This document shows positions 24,915 through 33,770 of a stretch of 64,000 bases of DNA, in pieces (within the stretch, counting starts at the first letter, position 1; every line of letters starts with the position of its first letter). Source of the DNA: Permianibacter sp046297695 (GTDB lineage Bacteria; Pseudomonadota; Gammaproteobacteria; Enterobacterales; Permianibacteraceae). The notes beneath the pieces are model-generated. The model was not told the origin of the DNA. It worked only from the letters and a program-made list of their open reading frames with translations, and ran no database searches. Both the position numbers and the translations under genes were made by a program. The stretch covers positions 55,587-119,586 of the forward strand of contig JBKBHF010000005.1 of NCBI GenBank assembly GCA_046297695.1, read 5' to 3'.

Positions 24915-24926
24915 CGCGTGGGCTCC

Positions 24927-26363
24927 TCAAGCGGCTTGCAGCGCAGGTTGCTTGGCAGCAGTGGTTGACGGCGAAGTCAGGGTTTTGACCACGTTGTAAA
25001 CCATGATCAACATGCCGGACAGGAACATCAGGCCGCCGATCAAGCGCACGATGTAATACGGGTATTTGGCCTTCAGGGCTTCAACGAAGGTGTAGGTCAG
25101 GGTGCCGTCAGCATTGACCGCGCGCCACATCAGACCTTCCATGACGCCGGCGATCCACATCGAGGCGATGTAGAGCACGACGCCGATGGTGGCGACCCAG
25201 AAGTGCCAGCTGATCAGCTTGGTGCTGTATATCTTGTCTTTGCCAAACAACGGCGGAATCAGTGCGTACAGGCAACCAATCGAAATGAACGCCACCCAGC
25301 CGAGCGCGCCAGAGTGGACGTGGCCAACAGTCCATTCGGTGTTGTGCGACAGCGCGTTGACGGTCTTGATCGACATCATCGGGCCTTCAAACGTCGACAT
25401 CATGTAGAAGGACAGCGACACGATCATGAAGCGGATGACGGGATCGGTGCGCAGCTTGTCCCAGGCACCCGACAGGGTCATCACGCCGTTGATGGCGCCG
25501 CCCCAGCTCGGTGCGAGCAGAATCAGCGAGAAAATCATGCCAAGCGATTGCGCCCAGTCGGGCAGGGCAGAGTAGTGCAGGTGGTGCGGACCGGCCCACA
25601 TGTAAACCGCGATCAGCGCCCAGAAGTGCACGACTGACAGGCGGTACGAGTACACCGGGCGGCCCGCCTGTTTCGGCACGAAGTAATACATCATGCCGAG
25701 GAAGCCGGCGGTCAGGAAGAAACCGACCGCATTATGGCCATACCACCATTGCACCATCGCATCGACCGCGCCCGGATAGGCGGAATACGATTTGGTCAGT
25801 GAAACCGGCACCGCCGCACTGTTGACGATGTGCAGGATGGCAACGGTCAGAATGAAGGCACCGAAAAACCAGTTCGCCACGTAAATGTGCGAGGTGTTGC
25901 GCCGGCGAATCGTCTCAAAAAAGACGATTGCATAGGCGACCCAGACCACCGCAATCAGGATGTCGATCGGCCATTCCAGCTCGGCGTATTCCTTGGCCGA
26001 GGTGTAACCCAGCGGCAAACTGATGGCGGCCAGCACAATCACCAGCTGCCAGCCCCAAAACGTAAAGGCTGCCAACTTCGGAAACGCCAGCGGCACGTGA
26101 CTGGTCCGCTGCACGACCCAGTACGAGGTCGCGAACAGTGCGCAACCGCCAAACGCGAAAATCACTGCATTGGTGTGCAGTGGTCGCAACCGGCCGTAAG
26201 AGAGCCACGGCACGTTGAAATTGAGTTCCGGCCAAATCAGCTGAGCGGCGATAATGACACCGACCAGCATGCCGACAACTCCCCACACAATCGTGGCAAT
26301 GGCAAATTGGCGCACGACTCGGGTTTCGTACGCGATGCCTGCCGGGATGCTGTTATTCCCCAT
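24927..26363 (-). CDS. ccoN: cbb3 cytochrome oxidase catalytic subunit CcoN
   Basis: A 478-residue, 12-helix heme-copper oxidase subunit with high oxygen affinity. Heme b ligand His63 (PLHTNAVIFAFGG), CuB ligands in WYGHNAVGFF and GPHHLHYSALPDW, and heme ligands in HVHSGALGWVAF are visible. It is the first gene of a long leftward unit (ccoNOQP, GHIS, safE). A perfect FNR-type box lies at 26470-26483 and an NsrR-spaced palindrome at 26552-26574 further upstream. Confidence 0.97.
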   Translation of the reverse strand: MGNNSIPAGIAYETRVVRQFAIATIVWGVVGMLVGVIIAAQLIWPELNFNVPWLSYGRLRPLHTNAVIFAFGGCALFATSYWVVQRTSHVPLAFPKLAAFTFWGWQLVIVLAAISLPLGYTSAKEYAELEWPIDILIAVVWVAYAIVFFETIRRRNTSHIYVANWFFGAFILTVAILHIVNSAAVPVSLTKSYSAYPGAVDAMVQWWYGHNAVGFFLTAGFLGMMYYFVPKQAGRPVYSYRLSVVHFWALIAVYMWAGPHHLHYSALPDWAQSLGMIFSLILLAPSWGGAINGVMTLSGAWDKLRTDPVIRFMIVSLSFYMMSTFEGPMMSIKTVNALSHNTEWTVGHVHSGALGWVAFISIGCLYALIPPLFGKDKIYSTKLISWHFWVATIGVVLYIASMWIAGVMEGLMWRAVNADGTLTYTFVEALKAKYPYYIVRLIGGLMFLSGMLIMVYNVVKTLTSPSTTAAKQPALQAA

Positions 26364-26469
26364 GGAGCCTCCACATCAGATGGTCAACAACGCAAACAGC
26401 AGCCACTGTTGCGCCGTCACGACCGTTTATTGTCCTTACAAATTGTCGAGGTTTAGTGCCAGTTCACCT

Positions 26470-26483
26470 TTGATGGAGATCAA
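26470..26483. promoter_or_regulatory. FNR/ANR-type box for ccoN
   Basis: TTGAT-N4-ATCAA, a perfect match to the FNR consensus, centred about 113 bases upstream of the ccoN ATG. This fits microaerobic induction of cbb3 oxidase. Confidence 0.8.
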
Positions 26484-26542
26484 GGGGCCGGCAGAGGCCA
26501 ATTGCCTTTGGTGTACATGCTGATCAACAACAGGTTAAAGTA

Positions 26543-26583
26543 GCCGGCTAAAAGATTCAAGACGAATGAATCTTTTAGCCGGC
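26543..26583. terminator. 17-base inverted repeat after the kinase gene; also an NsrR-like site
   Basis: Perfect 17-base arms (26543-26559 and 26567-26583) with a 7-base loop, 3 bases after the kinase stop codon. It can act as a terminator for the kinase gene, although the minus-strand T-run after it is short. Its core AAGATTCA-N7-TGAATCTT (26552-26574) has the exact half-sites and spacing of the NsrR-type boxes elsewhere in the window, and it lies upstream of ccoN. Confidence 0.6.
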
Positions 26584-26586
26584 CGC

Positions 26587-28809
26587 TCATTCCGTGAGCA
26601 GCCCTTTTCCAGCCAGGGTAAATCGGAACGTGGCGCCCTTGCCGGGTGCACTTTCGGCCCAGATCCGGCCGCCGTGGCGCTCGACGATGCGACGGCACAG
26701 CGCCAGGCCGACACCGGTGCCTTCGAATTCCTCGGCGCGATGCAGCCGTTGGAATACGCCAAACAGCTTGTCAGCATAGGCCATGCTGAAGCCGACACCG
26801 TTATCCCGGACCACATACACGGTTTCCGCGCCGTGCGGCTCGGCAAACACCTCGATACGTCGTGGCGAGACGCCACGGGTAAATTTGACGGCATTCGATA
26901 GCAGGTTGAACAGGACCTGTTTCAGCAGGCTGCGGTCGGCAATGCAATCCGGCAATGCCGCCACTTCCGGCTGCCCGATGTCCTCATCGGCGCTGTCCTG
27001 CAATTCCTGCCAGATCTGCGCCACCAATTCGGACATCACGACCGGCTCGCGAATCATCTCGGTACGCGACAGCCGGGAAAAGCGCAGCAGGTCATCAATC
27101 AGCATGCCCATGCGCTGACTGGCCGCCATCATCCGGTCCAGATAGCGCTGACCGTCTTCGTCGAGCTTGTCGCGGTAATCGTTGACCAGGGCGGCGCCGA
27201 AGCCGCTGATGGCGCGCAGCGGCGCGCGCAGATCGTGTGACACCGAGTAACTGAAGCCTTCCAGTTCACGGTTGGCAATTTCCAGCTCCTCGGTACGGCT
27301 GCGGACCCGCTGCTCCAGTTCCTCGTTGAGTTGCCGGATTTCCCACTCGGCGCGTTTGCGCGCAGTCAGATCCAGTGCGATCACCAGACGCCGCTCGCCA
27401 ATCCGTTGCACATTGAACTCAACGATACGGTCACTGCCGTCAGCACAACGTACCCGAACTTCCATGGGCTCAAACTGTTCGTTGGTTGCATCGGCTTGCA
27501 CCAGCCGCTGCTGCCAGTCGCGCATGACGGTGGCGCGATAATCCGGATCCGGATAGGCAAGCCCCCACCAATCGTTGACCGACAGCAGCACATCGCGGCC
27601 GTAACCGAACAGTTGATGGAAGGCTTCGTTCAACAACAAAATGCTGTTTTCGACATCGATAACCGACATGGCAACAGGCGACTGCTCCACCAACAACCGA
27701 AATTGCCGCTCACTCTCCCGTAGCGCACGCTCAGCCAGAATCGGCTCGGTGACATCACGAACAACACCACGAACCACCCGGCTTGGCGGCGATTCCGAAA
27801 CAAACAGCTTGCCAACCAGTTGCAGATGGCGTTCACCGCGCTCGACATGCTGCCAACAGAAGGTTGTAATTTCCGTGCGCTGATTCTGCAGGATGGCCGC
27901 CAAGGTACTGGTCAGGCTGACAGCATCATCCGGCCCGAGCAACTGCAGAAAACTGTTCCAGCTCGGCAAAAAGTTGTCTGCCGCCAAGCCAGTCATCCGA
28001 TACACCGCATTGTCCCAAATCATTGCACCGGTTGCCGGATCCAGCTCCCAGACACCTTGCTGAGCAGCGGCCAGAGCGAGCTGCATACGCGCCTGCTGTT
28101 CGCGCAGGGCGCCTTCGCGGCGAACGATCGCCGACAGCATTCGTTCAAAATCGACCTGCAGCTGTTGAATTTCATTGGCAGGCAACGGCAAATCGGCGCC
28201 TTCGCCTGCCGCCATCGTCCGTGCTCGCGCCGCCAGCACCCGGGCAGGGTTGGCGATCAACTGCTCAACGGCGATGAAAAGCAGCGCCGCCATGATGCCG
28301 AGTGCGATCACCACAATTGCCAGCACGATGACGTATTGTGGCAACCGATCGGTTAAAGGCGGCAGTCGATAAAAGGCGTGTATGTAGCCAAGCACTTCCT
28401 GTTCGAAAGTGACTGCCCGACGCAATTGCATCTGGGAACCTTGCACGGACTCCGCCGGACCTTGATGCGACAGCGCCGGGAAGCGGAATTCGCCCGCTTC
28501 CGGCACAACAAATCGGGCAAACATCTCGCCATCACGACCAGTCACCGCGGCAGCGCGGAAGCGCTGATCAAGGGCCAACGTGCGCAAGGTTTCCAGTGCC
28601 GATTCACGGTCGCTGAAATCAAGCGCCGCCTGCAGGTTCAGTGACACCACATTCAGCTGCGCCGAAACGTCCTGCTGCAATCGATCCTGGTGCGTTCTGG
28701 CTTCATAGCCAAGAATGGTCAATGCAACCAGGGCAACGGTGACGACCGTGGTCAGCCCGAGCAGACGGAGCAGGGCGCCACGCAGGCTGACTTGCTGCCA
28801 CTGCATCAT
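26587..28809 (-). CDS. Membrane sensor histidine kinase with two PAS domains
   Basis: A 740-residue sensor kinase. Transmembrane helix at about 14-32, periplasmic region, second helix at about 165-190, HAMP-like segment, PAS domains at roughly 245-360 and 375-490, a coiled coil, the phospho-acceptor site SVSHDLRAPLRAISG, then the ATPase domain with NAVKFT, DNGVGF and GTGVGLALCRRI. No receiver domain is fused and no response regulator gene adjoins it. The 4-base overlap with a YfiR-like gene suggests that periplasmic protein controls it. Two adjacent ATG codons (28809 and 28806) are possible starts. Confidence 0.88.
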   Translation of the reverse strand: MMQWQQVSLRGALLRLLGLTTVVTVALVALTILGYEARTHQDRLQQDVSAQLNVVSLNLQAALDFSDRESALETLRTLALDQRFRAAAVTGRDGEMFARFVVPEAGEFRFPALSHQGPAESVQGSQMQLRRAVTFEQEVLGYIHAFYRLPPLTDRLPQYVIVLAIVVIALGIMAALLFIAVEQLIANPARVLAARARTMAAGEGADLPLPANEIQQLQVDFERMLSAIVRREGALREQQARMQLALAAAQQGVWELDPATGAMIWDNAVYRMTGLAADNFLPSWNSFLQLLGPDDAVSLTSTLAAILQNQRTEITTFCWQHVERGERHLQLVGKLFVSESPPSRVVRGVVRDVTEPILAERALRESERQFRLLVEQSPVAMSVIDVENSILLLNEAFHQLFGYGRDVLLSVNDWWGLAYPDPDYRATVMRDWQQRLVQADATNEQFEPMEVRVRCADGSDRIVEFNVQRIGERRLVIALDLTARKRAEWEIRQLNEELEQRVRSRTEELEIANRELEGFSYSVSHDLRAPLRAISGFGAALVNDYRDKLDEDGQRYLDRMMAASQRMGMLIDDLLRFSRLSRTEMIREPVVMSELVAQIWQELQDSADEDIGQPEVAALPDCIADRSLLKQVLFNLLSNAVKFTRGVSPRRIEVFAEPHGAETVYVVRDNGVGFSMAYADKLFGVFQRLHRAEEFEGTGVGLALCRRIVERHGGRIWAESAPGKGATFRFTLAGKGLLTE

Positions 28810-29408
28810 TGCAAGCCCCCTTCGTCGGCCGAGTTCTTGCCAAAGACCTGATCGGCATGGCGCAACAATTTGGAACTGAGCTGCAGATTATGTTGGGCAA
28901 GCGTGTTCAGGTTTACTTCAAAATGCACGGTTCCTTCGGCCAGAAAAAGGTGAACCGCGGCGCCTTCTGCAAGAATGTCGGCACCTTCACCAATGACAAG
29001 GATCGGGCGCTGCTGCGTTTCGGCAATCAACCCGCGCTGACGTTCAATCGTGATAGTGCTGGACAGGAACAACAGGTGGCATCCAGGGGACAGGTCATTG
29101 CCAATATCAACAACATCCACAACCAAAGCATGAACACGTTGGCCGCGCAGGCGGGTGCTCAACCAGCTCGCGAGCTCAGGGCGACCGGCAATGCAAAATC
29201 GAAATGGCGAGGTCTGCAACGATGCTTCAGGCCATTCACCATACTTGGCAAAATTGAACAGCAATGCCGCTTTGACTTCGTATTCGCGGCTCATGGCCGC
29301 CGGAGCGTCGTCAGCCCGAAGGACGGCGGGCATGGCCATCAGCAGCGACAACAGCAGGCGCAGCGGCTCCCATCCCAGTTTCCAGCCCGTGTGACCGCAC
29401 CAGCGCAT
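28806..29408 (-). CDS. YfiR-family (DUF4154) periplasmic protein
   Basis: A 200-residue protein with an N-terminal signal peptide (hydrophobic LRLLLSLLMAMPAVLRA, cleavage near residue 32), then the YfiR pattern EYEVKAALLFNFAKYGEWP, FRFCIAGRPEL, CHLLFLSS and VIGEGADILAEGAAVHLFL, ending near FEVNLNTLAQHNLQLSSKLL. YfiR in Pseudomonas is a periplasmic inhibitor of the YfiN cyclase; here the partner is a histidine kinase, a pairing common in other bacteria. It overlaps the kinase gene by 4 bases. Confidence 0.85.
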   Translation of the reverse strand: MRWCGHTGWKLGWEPLRLLLSLLMAMPAVLRADDAPAAMSREYEVKAALLFNFAKYGEWPEASLQTSPFRFCIAGRPELASWLSTRLRGQRVHALVVDVVDIGNDLSPGCHLLFLSSTITIERQRGLIAETQQRPILVIGEGADILAEGAAVHLFLAEGTVHFEVNLNTLAQHNLQLSSKLLRHADQVFGKNSADEGGLQ

Positions 29409-29824
29409 CTAATCCGTCAGTCCCATTGGTAAACGCCCGTTCAAAGCATAGGTGTGTCTGCCGAAATTGCCCGCATTCGGTACCATTTTTTACGGCCTCG
29501 GAGCGAGATCGATATTCGCCAGCCGGCATTGGCGTTTCCGGCGGCAGGACTGAGGCGGTGAACACTGTGGAACCGTTTGAATTTGGCCGACTGCAGCCAG
29601 ACGCTAAGCTGCAGCCACAACATCCTATAATGTATATTATGTTAAATTATGACTGACTCATGAGCTATCTGCCCAATCTGTGCTCCGTTGCCAACGTTAT
29701 CTGCGGCGGCTGCACAGAGCGCAGCACGGCGGCCGTGCGTTCCCAGCCCTGCTGCTTACCGGCGCACACCTGCGTAAAGCGAAGTGGAAAATTGGTAAGA
29801 AAGGAAGAAGACGACATCAGCCGG
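29409..29824. other. Intergenic stretch without a supported gene
   Basis: About 416 bases between the yfiR-like gene and the end of the chemotaxis unit. Short open frames on the plus strand look like chance. It contains an AT-rich patch at about 29627-29650 with short ATAAT/ATTAT arms that could be part of a promoter for the yfiR-kinase pair. I see no clear terminator for the chemotaxis unit. Confidence 0.4.
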
Positions 29825-30202
29825 TCATTCACCGCTGGCGGCACGGGTCATGACCGCGAGCAGTTCGGCTTCGCCGCGGCTGAGGTTACAGCGCTGCATG
29901 ACCTCATCCGCGCTGACCCCTTGTTGCAGCATGCGCGCCGCCTGGCTGTAAGCCTTGTGATGCGAGGCGCTGACGGTGGCTTCGTTCTGCATTTTCTGGG
30001 CGAAACCCTGCAGATCCGTTTGCAGTTGCACCAGTTTTTTGCCCACTACCTTGGCAGTGTCGGCCAATTGCTGATGTTGGTTACGCAGCTCCTGCACCAG
30101 GGATTCCGTGCGCTGCACCCGCCGCCACAAAAACAGGCAAAGGCCGGCAAACAGGAATGCCAGCCCGGTACTCAGCACTGCCACATAAGCCAAGAGTTCC
30201 AT
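29825..30202 (-). CDS. DUF2802 protein at the end of the chemotaxis unit
   Basis: A 125-residue protein with an N-terminal transmembrane helix (about 5-25), a coiled coil (about 28-75) and a C-terminal helical segment with QGVSADEVMQRCNLSRGEAELL, which resembles a small DNA-binding-like or adaptor helix pair. The DUF2802 family usually lies just after cheW in Pseudomonas-type flagellar clusters, as here (22 bases after cheW). Function unknown. Confidence 0.82.
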   Translation of the reverse strand: MELLAYVAVLSTGLAFLFAGLCLFLWRRVQRTESLVQELRNQHQQLADTAKVVGKKLVQLQTDLQGFAQKMQNEATVSASHHKAYSQAARMLQQGVSADEVMQRCNLSRGEAELLAVMTRAASGE

Positions 30203-30224
30203 GGTGCGAATCCGGATGTCCGCG

Positions 30225-30731
30225 TCAGTGGGCGCTGAAGCTCAGTTCGGCCCATTCGTTATCGGAAAGCAGTTTGTTCAAATCCACCAGAATCAGCAAC
30301 TCGCCATTGCGGTTGGCAACGCCCTGGATGAACTTGGCACTTTCATCGTTACCAACATTGGGGGCCGACTCGATCTCTGAGCTGCGCAGATACACCACTT
30401 CGGCAACGCTGTCGACCAGAATACCGATCACTTGTTGATCGGCTTCGATGATCACGATACGAGTGTTGTCCGTGACTTCAATCGGTGCCAAACCGAAACG
30501 CTGGCAAGTGTCGATAACGGTAACGACATTGCCGCGCAGGTTGATGATGCCGAGCACATAGACCGGCGCGCCCGGCACCGGCGCGATGTCGGTGTAGCGC
30601 AACACTTCCTGCACTTGCATCACGTTGATGCCATAGGTCTCGTTGCCCAGCCGGAACGTTACCCATTGCAGAACCGGATCTTCCTTGACGGTGCCACTGG
30701 CCTTGGCGGCATTTGAACTGACATTGCTCAT
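30225..30731 (-). CDS. cheW: Chemotaxis coupling protein CheW
   Basis: A 168-residue SH3-like CheW adaptor that links chemoreceptors to CheA. Visible family stretches: QWVTFRLGNETYGINVMQVQ, VLGIINLRGNVVTVIDTCQR and VDSVAEVVYL. The first 20 residues are a short unstructured leader. It lies about 100 bases downstream of a longer CheW-like gene, and the DUF2802 gene follows. Confidence 0.95.
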   Translation of the reverse strand: MSNVSSNAAKASGTVKEDPVLQWVTFRLGNETYGINVMQVQEVLRYTDIAPVPGAPVYVLGIINLRGNVVTVIDTCQRFGLAPIEVTDNTRIVIIEADQQVIGILVDSVAEVVYLRSSEIESAPNVGNDESAKFIQGVANRNGELLILVDLNKLLSDNEWAELSFSAH

Positions 30732-30836
30732 GGATACACCTGTTTATCCAGCCCTCGCGGGCAGCCTGAATGGAACACGGCATCGGTACATGCCGGTGCC
30801 GATCTAAGCATAGCCTGCTTTTCTGACAACGGCGGC

Positions 30837-31655
30837 TCAGGCAGCGCGCCGGCCGTGATGCTCAAAGGACTCGACCAGCGCCTGGGTGTTGAGCAAGGCG
30901 CAGCGGTCTTCCTTGATCATCCCGGCCAGCCAGGGCCGACGCGGGTTGCTGTCGTACCAGCGGACGTCGTCCTGGTTGAGGCCACGGGTGGCACACAGAT
31001 CGGTACAGGCCAGTCCCCAGGCGGTATCGCCGATCCGGATGACATAGCGATAGCCGTCGACCAGTTCCGGGCGGTACTTGTCGCCCAGCAGATAGCGGCC
31101 GGTATCAACCACATTGATGTTGTCCGGTTCATGCGGCATCAGTCCAAGGAACCACTCGGCCCGACCAACCAGCGGCGTCAGCGGCTTGTCGCGGCGCTGG
31201 ATGCCACCGAGCAGATGCAGCGGCAAGGCGAGCCGCAGCTCGTCGACCCGGAATACCAGGGTCGGAAAACTGGCCGGCAAATCGCGGCGATAATCGGCGT
31301 TGCTATAAAAAGCGGCGTGGGCGTCGGCGACGGCAGCGGCAACCGCGGTCAGAGCTTGCGGGATCGGTTCAACGGCAACGGCAGCCGGAGTCGGAGCCGA
31401 AACGGCAGCCGTGACCGGCGCGGGCGCGGACGGAGCCGGCACGGGTTCGCTCACCGGTGCTGGCGCGATCTCCGGTGCGCGGCTGACTTCGCTGACTTGA
31501 TCGAGCAGCTGCTGCAAGCGCGAGCGCGCCACCGGCAACAGCGCCGGTTCGCTGAGCACCGGCTCGGCGACCGGCCGCGCTGCTGCCGTCGCTTCCGGCT
31601 GCAGCAAGCGGTCGAGATAATCGGACAGGGCCTGCTCGGCGCGACCGGCACTCAT
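30837..31655 (-). CDS. CheW-domain protein with Ala/Pro-rich N-terminal half
   Basis: A 272-residue protein. The first about 115 residues are a low-complexity Ala/Pro/Val linker containing ALSDYLDRLLQ near the start; the rest is a CheW-like domain (FPTLVFRVDELRLALPLHLL, WFLGLMPH, RYVIRIGDTAWGLACTD). In Pseudomonas the matching gene between parA and cheW encodes a protein tied to ParC/ParP-type polar chemotaxis clustering, and the N-terminal part may bind ParA. It overlaps parA by 4 bases. Confidence 0.85.
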   Translation of the reverse strand: MSAGRAEQALSDYLDRLLQPEATAAARPVAEPVLSEPALLPVARSRLQQLLDQVSEVSRAPEIAPAPVSEPVPAPSAPAPVTAAVSAPTPAAVAVEPIPQALTAVAAAVADAHAAFYSNADYRRDLPASFPTLVFRVDELRLALPLHLLGGIQRRDKPLTPLVGRAEWFLGLMPHEPDNINVVDTGRYLLGDKYRPELVDGYRYVIRIGDTAWGLACTDLCATRGLNQDDVRWYDSNPRRPWLAGMIKEDRCALLNTQALVESFEHHGRRAA

Positions 31656-32464
31656 GATGCCGCCTTGTCGAGCAGCGCGGCTTTGGCCGCCGCTTTGTCT
31701 TCACCGTCGAGATCGCGCAGCAGCTGGGCATAGGCCTCAACCGCGCGTGAATCCGGCGCAAACACATTCGGTGGTAGATGGGAACGGCTGGCTTCCCGCA
31801 GCCGGGTATCGACCGGCACCACGCCGCGCCAGACCCGGCTGCCGTGGCTGTCGCGCAATTGCCGCAGGCATTGCACGGCGGCCCGCGTACGACGATCGAA
31901 CATGGTCGGGATGATCCGGTGCGCGATTGGCTGCCGGCGCGAACGCTCGATCATCTGCAAGGTGCGCAGCATCCGTTCGAGCCCTTGCAGCGCAAGGAAT
32001 TCGGTCTGGACCGGAATCAGCAGGTATTGGCAGGCGGCAAGCGCATTGACCATCAACACGCCGAGGATCGGTGGGCAATCGATCAACACGTGATCAAAAT
32101 CGTTCTGCAGCAACTGCAGCAAACGGGTGACGACGAGGCCTTGGCCGTCCTGATTGGCCAATTGTTTTTCGATGGTGGCCATCGCAACCTGGCCCGGAAT
32201 GAATTGCAAACCGGCAAGCTGGCTGTTCTGCACACATTGCAGGACGCGCTCGCGGGTCAACGATTTGTGTTCCAGAAACAGATCGAAAATGCCGGCGTGA
32301 TCACCGTCCGGGTTAACGCCGAAATACGCGGTCAGCGACGCATGCGGATCCAGATCCAGCAGCAATACCCGTTTGCCCCGACTGGCCAGCAAGCCGCCGA
32401 GGGAAACGGTGGTGGTGGTCTTGCCGACCCCGCCTTTCTGGTTGGCGATAGCCCAAATCCGCAC
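31652..32464 (-). CDS. ParA-family ATPase of the chemotaxis cluster (ParC-like)
   Basis: A 270-residue ParA/Soj ATPase with the deviant Walker A KGGVGKTTTT near residue 10, Walker A' LLDLDPHAS and Walker B DHVLIDCPP. In polar-flagellate gammaproteobacteria this protein places chemotaxis arrays at the pole; here it is flanked by motD and a CheW-domain gene, which supports that role over plasmid partition. The start is GTG (GTGCGGATT) with GGGAG 6 bases upstream. Confidence 0.88.
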   Translation of the reverse strand: MRIWAIANQKGGVGKTTTTVSLGGLLASRGKRVLLLDLDPHASLTAYFGVNPDGDHAGIFDLFLEHKSLTRERVLQCVQNSQLAGLQFIPGQVAMATIEKQLANQDGQGLVVTRLLQLLQNDFDHVLIDCPPILGVLMVNALAACQYLLIPVQTEFLALQGLERMLRTLQMIERSRRQPIAHRIIPTMFDRRTRAAVQCLRQLRDSHGSRVWRGVVPVDTRLREASRSHLPPNVFAPDSRAVEAYAQLLRDLDGEDKAAAKAALLDKAAS

Positions 32465-32508
32465 TGCTGGCTCCCGTCATTGTTCACGCCGCGCCTGTTG
32501 CTCCCCGT

Positions 32509-33618
32509 TCACGGCGTCGGGTTGGCTGGCGTTTCCGCCGGCCGGTTCTTTGCAGCGTCATTGTCTGCATCGTCGGTGCGCTCCCTGCCCCGGATCAACA
32601 AGCCGCCATTTGGCAGCCGCACCACATCCACCTGCTCCGCCTGATCCGGCTCTGGCTGTGTCGGTGCGTTTTGCCCGGTCACGGTGCCAGGCGCCGGCGA
32701 GATACCCTGACCTGGTGAAACACCGGCCGGCAAGCTTTCGCCGGCCGCTGGTGCCGCTTTGCCGTCTGCCGCGGTGGCCGGCGCCGCTTGTTCATGGAAG
32801 CGCGAAATCGCCAGCACGACACGGCGGTTGCGCGCCCTGCCCTCCGCCGTATCGTTACTGGCGATCGGGTTGAACTCCCCGAAACCCTCCACCGCCATCC
32901 GGGCGGGCGGTATGCCAAAGCTTTGCAGTTTTCGTACCACCGCGACTGCCCGAGCAGATGACAACTCCCAGTTTGACGGAAAACGCTCGGTGTCAATGGC
33001 CTGATTATCGGTATAGCCGCGAATGCGCATCAGATTGCGGCTGTCGCGGAGCTTGTCGGCCAGCTCGCGGATCACCGGTTCGGCCGATTTGCCAAGCACA
33101 TCGCTGCCGCTCTCAAACAACAGACCGGAACGCATGTCGACTTCGATCCAATCCTGATTGCCACGCAGGGCAACGAGGCCGGCATCAATAAGTGGTTGCA
33201 GTGATTGTTCGAGTTCGGAATAGAGCTGGTTGAACCGGCGCTGCTGCTCCGGGTTCGGTGCGTTGATCGCCGGCAGGCTCAGCGCCTCCTGCTCCGCCTG
33301 CTCGGCGCGGGCGCGCTCACCCGTTTCCGGTTCGGCCGTAGCGGGCTCGGTGGGATTGGGCTGGACGGCACCTTCCAGCAATCCGGCGCCACTGGCCGAG
33401 GTGGTATTGCTGCCGGCATCGACTGCCTGGCTGCTGGCCGGTGTTTTTTCAAATGCGGACAACAAGGCATCGGACAACACCCGATACTTGCCTTCGTTGA
33501 CCTGCGAGATGGAATACATCACGACAAAAAACGCAAACAACAACGTGATGAAGTCGGCGTAAGACACCAACCAGCGATGGGTGTTTTCGGTGTCATCGTG
33601 GCGTCGGCGACGGATCAT
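32509..33618 (-). CDS. motD: Flagellar stator protein MotD (MotB family)
   Basis: A 369-residue stator subunit. The short cytoplasmic start MIRRRRHDDTENTHRW is followed by the transmembrane helix with the proton-carrying Asp (SYADFITLLFAFFVVMY) and a C-terminal OmpA-like peptidoglycan-binding domain (RIRGYTDNQAIDTERFPSNW, GFGEFNPIASNDT, RARNRRVVL). The last about 90 residues are a Pro/Ala-rich tail. The ATG at 33618 is preferred; the frame extends to a TTG 21 bases upstream. It pairs with motC. Confidence 0.92.
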   Translation of the reverse strand: MIRRRRHDDTENTHRWLVSYADFITLLFAFFVVMYSISQVNEGKYRVLSDALLSAFEKTPASSQAVDAGSNTTSASGAGLLEGAVQPNPTEPATAEPETGERARAEQAEQEALSLPAINAPNPEQQRRFNQLYSELEQSLQPLIDAGLVALRGNQDWIEVDMRSGLLFESGSDVLGKSAEPVIRELADKLRDSRNLMRIRGYTDNQAIDTERFPSNWELSSARAVAVVRKLQSFGIPPARMAVEGFGEFNPIASNDTAEGRARNRRVVLAISRFHEQAAPATAADGKAAPAAGESLPAGVSPGQGISPAPGTVTGQNAPTQPEPDQAEQVDVVRLPNGGLLIRGRERTDDADNDAAKNRPAETPANPTP

Positions 33619-33770
33619 GCAAAGGCCCTCTGCGGCCAACGGCGCGGCAGTTCTGGCGTGAAGAACGAGACAGCGGCCGATACGGTATTACCCTGTAGTA
33701 CCAGTTAGCGCCGATATCGGCTTTGACTCACGCCTTCCCGATAACGCGCCACTCCGCCTGCTGGCGCGAC

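Noticed and set aside
29660..30238. Plus-strand frame of 192 codons with a Cys-rich start
   Set aside because: Most of it runs antisense to the DUF2802 gene, and the start has no ribosome site; the Cys-rich part shows no known pattern.
31320..31620. Repetitive GC-rich stretch as a tandem repeat or CRISPR-like array
   Set aside because: It is the Ala/Pro/Val linker of the CheW-domain protein; repeats are irregular and codon-based.
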